Source: Cycas panzhihuaensis
Lineage: Eukaryota; Cycadophyta
Reading direction: 5' to 3'
Assembly: GCA_023213395.1 (NCBI GenBank)
Contig: CM041465.1
Span: 145,769,741 to 145,833,740 of the forward strand
DNA: 64,000 nucleotides
Position numbers and translations under genes: made by a program
Notes under the pieces: model-generated
Told to the model about the DNA's origin: nothing
What the model saw: the letters and a program-made list of their open reading frames with translations, nothing else
Databases searched by the model: none
Part shown: piece by piece, positions 37,717 to 46,687 of the stretch
Numbering within the stretch: position 1 is the first letter of the stretch
Layout of the letters: every line of letters starts with the position of its first letter

Positions 37717-37856
37717 TGGAAGGTCCCCTGGTTGTTGAAGGCTTAGTTATAGCCTGCCATTATGACTACAACCAAGGTTCCTTTTCCTTTGAACATACTC
37801 CCCTTGTGAAACTCTTGGCCCAATCCCTCCTCAGTGGACATAGGCAATGGAACCAA

Positions 37857-38950
37857 TGTTGACTTATAATCTCCCTATTAAGATAATCCGCTTGTCAAGG
37901 GTCATAGGTTGATAGTCTAGTTTAGGATGAAGTCAACATGCTTGTGTTTCCACTTTTTATTATTAAAATCACTTTACACACAATATTGTAGGAATAAATC
38001 ATCATATTACCATCATTATTTCATCACAACAGTACATAAACCATCATACATTCCGCATATAATCATCATAACACGCATAGCACACGATATTCCACGTAAC
38101 TCTTTACTTTATTAAGCACTATCACTAATACATTTGGTTCTTGAACGTATACTTCACACTTTCTAGTAGTATTCACAATGCACTATTACATACGTTTCAA
38201 AATGGAATACAATAAGGAACACATCTGTTGGATCATACACCCATACTATCTTGCTTGGATCTTTGCCCTTGGAATGTATCATATGACTCACTTGCTTGAC
38301 TCTCATCCTTGAGAATGTATCACAAGATTCATTTACTCGGCTCTCACCCTTGAGAACATGCCTAGAATGAATGCTCGACTCTCACCGTTGGAGTGTTGAG
38401 AAAAGTACCATTAAATACCCATTTTGGTGCACTTTGGGTGAATGGTTATGACCCATGGTCATAACCATTCCCTTTCAGAACACATGTACCTTTTCACTCA
38501 ACACATGATTACAATCACTAATCAATGTCTTCTCTGTCCATATGTTCGTACGTACGTTCATCCTTGCTAATGTTATCAATTCTGGCTGCATTTGAGTTTG
38601 TTTTGGTTATGTGTACCATTTTGGTACATTCCTGTTTGCTAGCATACTTAAAAGGTACGTATCTTATGTTGTATACCCAAAAGGTATGTATCCTGTGTTG
38701 TGTACCCAAAAAGTACATTTCCTGGCTCTTTTCACTGGATTCTTCTTTGCATAGCTTTGTATGGTCTGCATATGTACCATTCAATATGCACCTTGTCATG
38801 CATTCCAGGGATTGTTTTTGGGCCCATTCTAGTTGTTTCTAGGACTGTTCTGGCCGTTTTAGACCCATTTTTGGTCGTTTTTAAATTGTTTTGGCTGTTT
38901 TGGGCCCGCTTTAATTGTTTTTGGCTGTTTGATCATTTTATTCCTCAACA
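37857..38950 (-). repeat. 5' LTR of RT-less gypsy copy 1
   Basis: About 1094 bp, pairs with 33169-34216. The adjoining minus-strand bases TTGGTTCCATTGCC (37843-37856) occupy the primer-site position and are almost the same in copy 2, but do not match initiator Met. Confidence 0.78.
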
Positions 38951-39454
38951 CGGTCAAACATGCCAAGGCTAATGCACCATAAACAAGACACCAATGGACA
39001 AGGGAGAAAAAACGATCGCAGAAGATGGATTGTGAAATGGCAGATGAATCAAATCAATTTGAAGCAAAATTTGATCAACGTAGGGTCACATGTGCAGATA
39101 AAATTCTTTGTTGCCCAAACATAGGTTAAAAATATATGTATATTTGTTTTGTAATGTTTAATACATTAAATCCCCTTTAATTTTATTTTGAGTTTTGGTA
39201 ACCACACCCCCTCCCACATAAGCTAGTCCCTTGGTCATATGACCTAATAAGTGCTAAGCCATTTTCTAAGTCATGGAAGGGTCTTTAGACAAAACAAAGA
39301 ACACTTTCACATTGTACTTTTTCATGTTCTACATGATAAGCTTGGTCATATGGGCAGATTCTGAGTCCTTGTGTGGTGTGTGATGACTTGGTGTGTTTTG
39401 CTGGCACTTTGCATGGTGACCGAAGACCCCATAGTCAGCATTTTCTAATAAAAT

Positions 39455-41240
39455 AAGTGTATGCTATATAAGGGCTATTTAATGCCCACTATTCTTTTGT
39501 GTTTTAGGGTGCATTTTGTATCAGAAAATGAGTATGCTTACTTTCCCATTCAATTAAAATGCCTCAGAGGACCTACCATTACTGCAAGAAACCTAGTCAT
39601 ATCAAAAGATATTGTCAATTGTCACAAGTTGGTTAGTAGTGTAGAGACAATTGCTCCTATCTCAGCTCATAATAAAAGGTACAATGATGTATGGTATATA
39701 GATTTGGGTGCTTCTAGACATATGATAGGCAAGCTTGACTAGTTCAGGCACATGTGGGAAGCATTATCACATACTGTATCTTTGGGAGAGAATAAAATAT
39801 TAACTATCAAAGGCATTGGAGAGGTTCCAATTACAACTCCATACTATAATGATTATTATATGGAGAATGTTCTGTACGTGTCTAGATTAAAAAAGAATCT
39901 GATTTTTGTTAGTCAGATGGAGGACAATGGAATGAGTGTTCTTTTTAAAGGCAGGAAGACGATTATTAGTGATTGTGAAGGCAAAACAGTCGCAGAAGAA
40001 GTAAGAGAAAATCGTCTTTATAGGCTCTTAGGTAAGTCTATAAACCAAAGAGCATATTTGATTGCAAGTGTATCAAATAAGATTCAACTTTGGCATGAAA
40101 GTTTGGGACATCTGCATTTTCTTGGCTTGCAATTGATGAAAAAGCTAAATATGGTACATGGTCTGCCAAAATTCAAAGTGAAAAACGACATATGTGAAAC
40201 TTGTATTAATGGGAAGCAGCATAGGAAAATTTTTCCAAAAGATAAGGCAACTAAAAAGCTAAACCTGGTACACTCAGACATTTATGGTCCTATGCCAACC
40301 ACTTCGCTTGGAGAAATAACATATCTGTTAACCTTCATTGATGATTATTCTAGGAAAATCTAGGTTTATCCATTGAAGGAGAAGCCTCAGGTGCTTGAGA
40401 CAATTAACGAGTTTGAAGCAAAAGTTGAGAAGTAAAATGGACAAAGAATCAAGGTACTAAGGTCAAATAATAGGGGAGAATTTACCTCCAGAGCCTTTGT
40501 ACAGTTTTGTAAGGACCATAACATAAAGCAATTGTCATCAGTAGGATAGGTTAGCTGAGAGGACAAATAGGATGTTGGCTGAAAAAGCTAAGCTATTGAT
40601 GAAGACAAAGAATCTTTGAAATATCTTTTAGACAGAAGCGATATGTACAACAACTTAGCTGATAAACAAGGGTATAACTAAAGCTGTAAGGGATAAATAC
40701 CTGGAGAAGCATGGTCAGGTTGTAAGCTTATAATCAGTCATCTCAAAATCTTTGGAAGCATAATGTATATGCAGGTTCCCAAAGATGAACATCATAAGGT
40801 CGTTGATAAAAGCTTGAAAGACATTTTTGTTGGGTACAATGAAGAGAATAAAGCATATCAGATATACAAGTTGACAACTAAGAAGGTTCATACAACTCGG
40901 GTGGTTATCTTTGAAGAAGATGACAAACTAGTTAAGGAAGTCATCTCTAAAGAGACTGATAAGTAGGTGATAGATTGGGGTCAAGATCTAGACATCTGAA
41001 AGATTTGGAAAGACAAAGGGAAGCAGATTTAGGAACAACCTGTATCCAGTTCTTCAAGTCAACATGTTGTTAAGCCAAAGACTGAGCCAAAGGAGGAAGA
41101 AATTGAGGAGGAGAAATTTGAAGATACCCAAGAGACACAGTCAGAACCTGAGGTCATTTCATCTGTCAAATTTCCTAAATGGTACATGAAGATCGTTGAG
41201 CAAGCTTAGTTGTTTGAGATAAAGGGAAAATGGAAATAAA
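39455..41240 (+). pseudogene. Copia protease-integrase remnant of element A
   Basis: A degraded CCHC knuckle near 39570-39612 (YCKKPSHIKRYC) sits in a different frame from the protease relic WYIDLGASRHM (39695-39725; Leu replaces the Ser of DSGAS). The GAG-pre-integrase domain LWHESLGHLHF is at 40090, the integrase zinc/CICE region ETCINGKQHRK at 40197 and the core start HSDIYGPM with LTFIDDYSRKI near 40270-40363. The integrase C-terminal part is 40763-40966 (DIFVGYNEENKAYQIY). Then KFPKWYMKIVEQA (41170-41208) and the purine tract at 41299. RT and RNase H are absent. Confidence 0.82.
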
Positions 41241-41312
41241 AAATGAGGCCTAATACTTTGTTAGCAGTCTAGTCTGATAAATTCAGTTGATCATATAAAC
41301 ATTAAGGGGGAG

Positions 41313-41628
41313 TGTTAGAATTAATGTTCATATGAGGACGAGACAAGGTGTGAGTCATCAAGGTTGATGACATGTGTCATAGGAATTACAAGAGTCCTAA
41401 ATGGACTTGTGACAAATGTCAGGGCAGTTGCAGATTCTTTTATGGACTGTTACTAATCCGTAGTGTATGTTAAGGGTGTAACATATGTGTTGTAAACAAT
41501 GGATTGGAGATCATTCTCAATGAATGAAAATCATCTTGTAGGTAGACTAATTCTACCTGGTTTCTATCCATGTGTTTTATAATGTTGTGAGTGTTTATTG
41601 GTTCCAATTTTTGATCCCATAATTCACA
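41313..41628 (+). repeat. 3' LTR of element A
   Basis: 316 bp, TGTTAGAATT...AATTCACA, directly after ATTAAGGGGGAG. Confidence 0.85.
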
Positions 41629-41634
41629 ACTATG

Positions 41635-42778
41635 AGGGATAGTAAGAGGGAAAACAAAATTACCAAAGGAAATGGATATATAAAAAACATGATTAGGAAC
41701 CATGTCAAATACCTTGTTGGATTTATTTGATTGCTTGCATTTTTTCTCGATTTGCTTAGTGTTTTTTTTTCATACCATTCTTCAGATTCTTTTATCTCCA
41801 TTGGATCCTCTTTCGATTGCTTGATAATGAGTTGCTTCTGCATAAGTATTATTTGAATCATATTGCTTTGCTATTTCTTCTTTGAATTTGTCTTCCTTGC
41901 AAATGGGCTTTTCTTGCTCGTAATCTCTTGTATCCTCATATTCTTTGTGCAGTTGTGTTGGTTCTTCTCCACTTTCTCATACTGAGTCCTTTTTTTGATG
42001 GGATGCCCCCGTTTTATACAACATTTTTACAAGTAGTTTTTCAAATCTTCAAGCATTTCTAGGACTAATTGTATGTTGTTATCCATTGCGAACGACTCAA
42101 ACTGCATTGATTGTTAGTGCCTAAAATTCTTCATGTAGCTTGAATGGCAATTTCTCTTACAATTATTTCTTAAAAATGCTCATGTGATAGCTTATTTTGA
42201 AGATCTCTAAACTAAGATTTTGACAGTTTAGGTGAAATTCAACTTTGATACCATACAAAAAAGATATGAAACTCAAAAAATAGGGTTTAGTTCCTCGTTA
42301 CTTACATTTTGCATATAACCGCCAACTAGTAGATAAGGGGCTAGTGGACTTTAATTTCCTATCCAATCGAACTTCATTCGATGAAAACTTTGTGAAAAAG
42401 AATACTATAAAGTTTTTTATAAAAATTATTTCAACTTGATATATTTGTCAATGGCAATTGAGGGATAGTCAACACATTAAAACTCGTCAATTGCAGATCA
42501 ATTTTCTCTAGGTAAATCGACTTCTGGTGGGCAAAAAATGAGATAGTATATCTAATGCTCTCTCTTCGAGATAAAAATCAACACTTAGACTAAGTGAAAT
42601 CAAATATCCTTCATAGATTTGATTTGTCCTCCCTGTCGAATGATTTGCCCTCCTTGCCATAACTATTGGCAATTCCCCTTATGGTTCTCACACATCTTAT
42701 CCTATGTCTCTTGATTGTTGTTGGCAGTTACTCCTACTGCGAACTTTTAAAGTCATGGATGCTTGCATCTCCCAATTA
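41635..42778 (-). mobile_element. Degenerate LTR-retrotransposon gag and primer site
   Basis: Minus-strand TGGTATCAAAG at 42243-42253 is an initiator-Met type primer site. Downstream on the minus strand a gag-like frame starts near 42090 (MDNNIQLVLEMLEDLKNYL) and is Lys/Glu/Gln-rich to 41635. 42254-42778 would be LTR. Elements A and B interrupt it at either side. It may belong with 31217-31566 and 24417-25052. Confidence 0.45.
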
Positions 42779-42783
42779 TGCTA

Positions 42784-43115
42784 TGTTGAAAGATAATGTC
42801 TAATTTATGAATTATATGTTTAATGTTTGAAGTAAGGGCCCTATTATCATAGTTGGGCTTAGTCACAACTTAATGTCGTGACTCTGTGTGTGGGGTCTAT
42901 TATGCACACACTTTTTGTAACGTCTTTGTATGTTGATCATGCAAGGTGCCATGTGGTACCTTGCATGATCAACCCTTCATATTCCTATCTCATGTAAAAA
43001 ATTAAGGTTATTACTATAAGTACACACTCAATATGATATACAATTGAGGAGATTTATAATAGTTTTATCGTTGTCCATTTTTGTTTCTTGTGTATTGGAT
43101 GTGTACATTCTATCA
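42784..43115 (+). repeat. 5' LTR of element B
   Basis: 332 bp, TGTTGAAAGAT...CATTCTATCA. Contains a perfect 13-bp inverted repeat (42935-42947 and 42958-42970) that is missing from the 3' LTR. Confidence 0.9.
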
Positions 43116-43117
43116 CT

Positions 43118-43129
43118 TGGTATCATAGC
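43118..43129 (+). other. Primer-binding site of element B
   Basis: TGGTATCATAGC, one base from the initiator-Met site TGGTATCAGAGC, two bases after the LTR. Confidence 0.88.
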
Positions 43130-43305
43130 AGGTTTTGAGAGGCAACCATCCTCCCTCTCGGGATGGCACCTCTCAAACCTGGTTGTGTGAGTGATAGTTT
43201 TTGGTAAATCCTGTAACATCTGCAATATCTTTTAGCAAATTTGCTCCTTCTCAGCTTGTATGTGCGTCGATCCCTGTTCAATATAATCAACTATTACAGT
43301 ATAGT

Positions 43306-43865
43306 CATGGTGAAGCTAGCATCAATGAGAGATTTCAAGTTGTACGGGCCATCCCTTTCAAGAAACACACATGGCAACAGTCAATTTGTGGAGGTGGAGC
43401 TTCCGAAATGTGAGTGCTATGGATTGAAGGAAGATTGTACACCAACGTATATAGTGAGGGCTCGAGACAAATTTTACAGAAGATAGATTTGTGGGCTGTG
43501 TGTGGAAGTGATGAAAGATGAGCTCTGTAGGGCCAAATGGTGGATAGGAATAGAGAATGCCCTCAAAACCCACATGGCTTTTTGTCATGGTGAAGCTAGC
43601 ATCAATGAGAGATTTCAAGTTGTACGGGCCATCCCTTTCAAGAAACACACATGGCAACAGTCAATTTGTGGAGGTGGAGCTTCCGAAATGTGAGTGCTAT
43701 GGATTGAAGGAAGATTGTACACCAACGTATATAGTGAGGGCTCGAGACAAATTTTACAGAAGATGGATTTGCGGGCTGTGTGTGGAAGTGATGAAAGATG
43801 AGCTCTGTAGGGCCAAATGGTGGATAGGAATAGAGAATGCCCTCAAAACCCACATGGCTTTTTGT
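43306..43865 (+). repeat. 280-bp tandem duplication inside DUF1677
   Basis: 43306-43585 is repeated at 43586-43865 with only a couple of differences seen (agatag/agatgg; ttgtggg/ttgcggg). The unit covers the start codon to the HMAFC part of the DUF1677 frame. Confidence 0.92.
43307..43585 (+). pseudogene. DUF1677 5' part, first duplicate, with stop
   Basis: Same reading frame as the second copy (MVKLASMRDFKLYGP onward), but TAG at 43484-43486 replaces the Trp codon of RRWICGLC. It is cut after HMAFC by the start of the second repeat unit. Confidence 0.85.
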
Positions 43866-44048
43866 ATACAATTCAATGCCACTTATCCTGTGATTCATCT
43901 TGCTGCGGTGATGCATACGCTGTTGAAACAAAGTCTCGACTCACCTAGGGTCTTAAGATTGACTCCCTCAGGCCCTCACCTGATCAAAGGCATCGGCCAT
44001 TCGAGTCTCGTCAGTAGCCCCAACTGCATCTCCAGCTTAGCGCATTGA
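43587..44048 (+). CDS. Captured DUF1677-family gene, intact frame
   Basis: A 153-residue frame from ATG 43587. The core CECYGLKEDCTPTYIVRARD, then WICGLC, then DELCRAKWW and ALKTHMAFC is the Cys-rich signature of plant DUF1677 proteins (function unknown). The C-terminal LAAVMHTLLKQSLDSPR is also typical of the family. No intron interrupts the family region, which fits capture from a processed transcript. The last about 30 residues do not look family-like. Whether it is expressed from the element cannot be seen. Confidence 0.78.
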   Translation: MVKLASMRDFKLYGPSLSRNTHGNSQFVEVELPKCECYGLKEDCTPTYIVRARDKFYRRWICGLCVEVMKDELCRAKWWIGIENALKTHMAFCIQFNATYPVIHLAAVMHTLLKQSLDSPRVLRLTPSGPHLIKGIGHSSLVSSPNCISSLAH

Positions 44049-44340
44049 GTCGTTGCAGGGTTTTATTTATTTTTACTTAGATGCCCCTTTTTTGGGTGGG
44101 GTTAAAGAGGATGAATCATTGACACACAAGCAACTATCTGATTCAGTTTGCTAGTTGGATAATGATAGATTTTCATCTTTGTTTTCCCACTCATCTTCAC
44201 ATATCTGCCAGACACTCATACTGCAAGTTGTTCTTCTGTTGATAAAATGCTTCAAATTAAAGATTGCTGGCCATCAAACACGTTCCACAAAGCTACAGAT
44301 GGTACGTGTAATTGCCATGGCACAATGGAATTTGTGCGGA

Positions 44341-44962
44341 ACATTGAAATGTGAGTGTGGGAGAGCTGTTGGTTGCTCTTTAGGAGGTGGAATGGTTAGC
44401 GCCATCGCGGCCTTTGGCAGAATTCTTTGTGTGAGATTCACAGTGTTGAAAAGTTTTTCCAAATGGAGCAGCATGTCAAATGCAATCTCTCCTATTACCA
44501 TATCAATTATTTCATTCCATTGACTTTAATTCTTGGGGTGGGTTCTTTATGGAATCCTCTTGCACTTGTCACTGTTTTTAAGCAGGATTTGTCATTGCAT
44601 GTCTTAATGATAACTTTGCAGTTAGCTCCAATGACAATCTGACAGGAACAATTAGGCAATTTTCTCCACATTTAGCTACAAAGATGCAACCTTCAACCAC
44701 ACCAGTAAACTGAGGACGTCCACAAAAGAGAACTATTCATGTTTGTGGTCAACCTTGTCACTTTATTGTTTTCTTGCTTTCATCAGTTAGTGCTCTACTG
44801 TTGTTCATAGCTTGCAGCATCATAACACTTCTATGGGCATTACTAACAGGCATGTTGTCTATCCTTATTCAGGCAACCTTCTACACTCCAAATCTCAAAG
44901 CTTGCCTCGACACTTTCCGTGAAGAATTTCGTGCTATTTTGCAGAGCTACAATGATCTTTGA
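44341..44962 (+). pseudogene. Captured PRA1 family A gene, frameshifted
   Basis: Prenylated-Rab-acceptor (PRA1) type A protein, normally a small multi-membrane-span trafficking protein. Order seen: GELLVAL, TAG, EVEWLAPSRPLAEFFV; RFTVLKSFSKWSS in another frame; VKCNLSYYHINYF and GVGSLWNPLALV; LNDNFA; FSPHLATKMQPSTTPV; then the C-terminal stretch 44774-44962 (SVSALLLFIACSIITLLWAL; TFYTPNLKACLDTFREEFRA; ILQSYNDL then stop). Nearly the whole protein is present without introns, but stops and at least two frameshifts break it. It follows the DUF1677 frame by about 290 bp. Confidence 0.82.
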
Positions 44963-45067
44963 ATAAATTGGTGAGTGAGTAAAGAATTGGAATTGAGGTT
45001 ATATGAAACAATTGAGCAAATTGATTTGCGAATGTATTGAAATGTCTAGATGTTCAGTTCTCATATG

Positions 45068-45208
45068 GGGGCAGAGGAGTTGTAGGAGGAACCCAAGTTC
45101 CTTAAGAATGGAGATGCAAGCTTTGTGAAGTTGGTTCCGTCAAAGCCTATGGTTGTGGAAACCCTTTTAAAGTATCCTCCACTGGGTCGTTTTGCTGTAA
45201 GGGATATG
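45068..45208 (+). pseudogene. Captured EF1-alpha C-terminal fragment
   Basis: About 47 codons: [28 protein letters not shown] then [21 protein letters not shown]. This is the near-invariant C-terminal stretch of eukaryotic EF1-alpha. The match ends sharply after AVRDM; the next bases do not continue EF1-alpha, so this is a chimeric junction. Confidence 0.88.
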
Positions 45209-46367
45209 CTACACTTATCACTCTTGCGCAAATTGTAGAAGTTTGTCTTCCAGCAGGTTTTGTTTGAATTTTACAGACAATTGTGGGAATTTATTAACAC
45301 TAATAGATGCATTGATCTTTGGATGTATATCTGTCCAAAAGATTGACATCTGCCATGAATCTGCATTGGACATAAAAATTCTTGTAGTTATGTTGCCAAA
45401 GACTGCAGATGATAACTTAGAACAAAATTTGAAAGGCTGATTTTTTTATTGTGACATAAAGTAGTTGAGGCATATGAGAATTTTAATTGAAGCTCAACAA
45501 AACAATTCTTGAGCTTTTGTGAGTAATGAGATGCTTGTTGATCCCTTTTAAGGGATACCTCTTGAAGTGCCTATTGTCTACTTTTTTTGGGCACACAACA
45601 CGAAGTGTGATTCTAGGTTTGTACAAAGTATTAATGAAGGAGCTTGTGCATTCTTTGGAGGTTACAACTGTCACCATCTATATCACTTTGGTAGCATTTC
45701 AGATTTGCATGCATTTTGGATAGCTACATTAGGACGTTGCATTTCCTCCAATATTTATGCATCAAACTGCAGTTGTTGTTGCTATTACAATAGCCATATT
45801 TGACAGATTTACATGAATGAAATGTGTTTCCTGAATTGCATTTATTTCAGCTAATACTAGATGTAATATTGAGTTTGGAGGCACAAATAATTTGCCCTCC
45901 TCATCGCCATTAGTAATGGTGTGTTTTTCCTTTTTTTTGTGGAAGATGGCATAAATGCCACTTCCTTCACTTAAGGGTATATTGACAATTTATTACCATA
46001 TGCAATTGGTGTTTTACCTAAGGAGTGAACTATCGCTTGCATTTTTCTTGGCATGTAGCAGTACATATGATACTCACAAAATGTTTGACAGAATGTTTAG
46101 CTCTACAGGTATCTATGTAGTCAAGTAGTTTGACTTGCTCCTGAGGTACATGTTAGATATAGATCTAGTTCATGTTGATGAACCATGTATGCGAAGACAT
46201 TACCTAAACAACCGATGGACACAGTGACTGGTCACCCGTGTGATCTGGTGGATAGTGATATCTTTATATGGATGTTAGCGTCATTTTCTTATTAAGTAGA
46301 TTGATGGTCAACAGGAATTGTATTTGATACATTTTTTAATTGTAAAAAATTAAACATTATGGGGGGA
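45209..46367 (+). other. Interior of element B, partly gene-like, unrecognised
   Basis: 45300-45440 (ICHESALDIKILVVMLPKTA) and 45510-45800 (VPIVYFFWAHNTKCDSRF; SINEGACAFFGGYNC) keep open frames unlike the surrounding AT-rich repeats, but no family was recognised. 45840-46350 has no coherent frame. Confidence 0.4.
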
Positions 46368-46682
46368 TGTTGGAAGATAATGTTTAATTTATGAATTATA
46401 TGTTTAATGTTTGAAGTAAGGACCTTATTGTCATAGTTGGGTTTAGTCACAACTTAGTGACGTGACCCTATGTGTGTGGGGTCTATTATGCACTCACTTT
46501 TTGTAATGTCTTTGTATGTTAATCATACATGATCAACCCTTCATATTCCTATCTTATGTAATGAATTAAGGCTATTACTATATATATACACACTCAATAT
46601 GATATACAATTGAGGAGATTTGTAATAGTTTTATCATTGTCCATTTTTTGTTTCTTGTGTATTGGGTGTGTACATTCTATCA
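46368..46682 (+). repeat. 3' LTR of element B
   Basis: 315 bp, TGTTGGAAGAT...CATTCTATCA; differs from the 5' LTR mainly by loss of the hairpin segment. Confidence 0.9.
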
Positions 46683-46687
46683 TGCTA

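Larger units (their letters stand above)
33169..38950 (-). mobile_element. RT-less gypsy element, copy 1, nested in element A
   Basis: LTRs of about 1.05-1.09 kb (33169-34216 and 37857-38950) start tgttgacttataatc on the plus strand. Coding is on the minus strand: N-terminal basic/acidic region, gag, four CCHC knuckles, aspartic protease, then an integrase C-terminal tail. Only about 475 bp separates protease from tail, so there is no room for RT, RNase H or an integrase core. The same organisation occurs at 51821-59682. No clean target duplication was found; flanks contain similar aatgcaccataa words. Confidence 0.82.
31567..41628 (+). mobile_element. Copia-type element A, RT-less, gene-carrying, host of a nested gypsy element
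   Basis: LTRs at about 31571-31879 and 41313-41628 share most of their length (tagaattaatgttcat, gtgtgagtcatcaaggttgatg, tgtaaacaatggattggaga). ACATTAAGGGGGAG precedes the 3' LTR. actatg at 31561-31566 and 41629-41634 is a probable target duplication. Without the nested insert (33169-38950) the element is about 4.3 kb. Its plus-strand content is a macro-domain gene fragment, a CCHC relic, protease, integrase, integrase C-terminus, then directly the purine tract; RT and RNase H are absent. Confidence 0.82.
42784..46682 (+). mobile_element. Gene-carrying LTR element B
   Basis: A 3.9-kb element with LTRs 42784-43115 and 46368-46682, a primer site TGGTATCATAGC at 43118-43129, a purine tract ATTATGGGGGGA before the 3' LTR, and a perfect 5-bp duplication tgcta (42779-42783 and 46683-46687). 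No protease, integrase or RT is present. The interior consists largely of host-gene sequence, all in the element's sense direction: DUF1677 (with a 280-bp tandem duplication), PRA1 family A, and EF1-alpha C-terminal fragment, plus unidentified gene-like stretches. It must have moved using proteins from another element. Copia affinity is inferred from LTR style, PBS and 5-bp TSD. Confidence 0.88.

Noticed and set aside
38951-38960. Target duplication for gypsy copy 1 (tgcca versus gccat)
   Set aside because: Match depends on shifting the LTR ends; with the ends set by comparison to copy 2 the flanks do not match.
43231-43305. Copia gag relic (SIPVQYNQLLQYSHG) before the DUF1677 duplicate
   Set aside because: Resembles the QYNQLLQLL linker of copia gag but is too short to support on its own.
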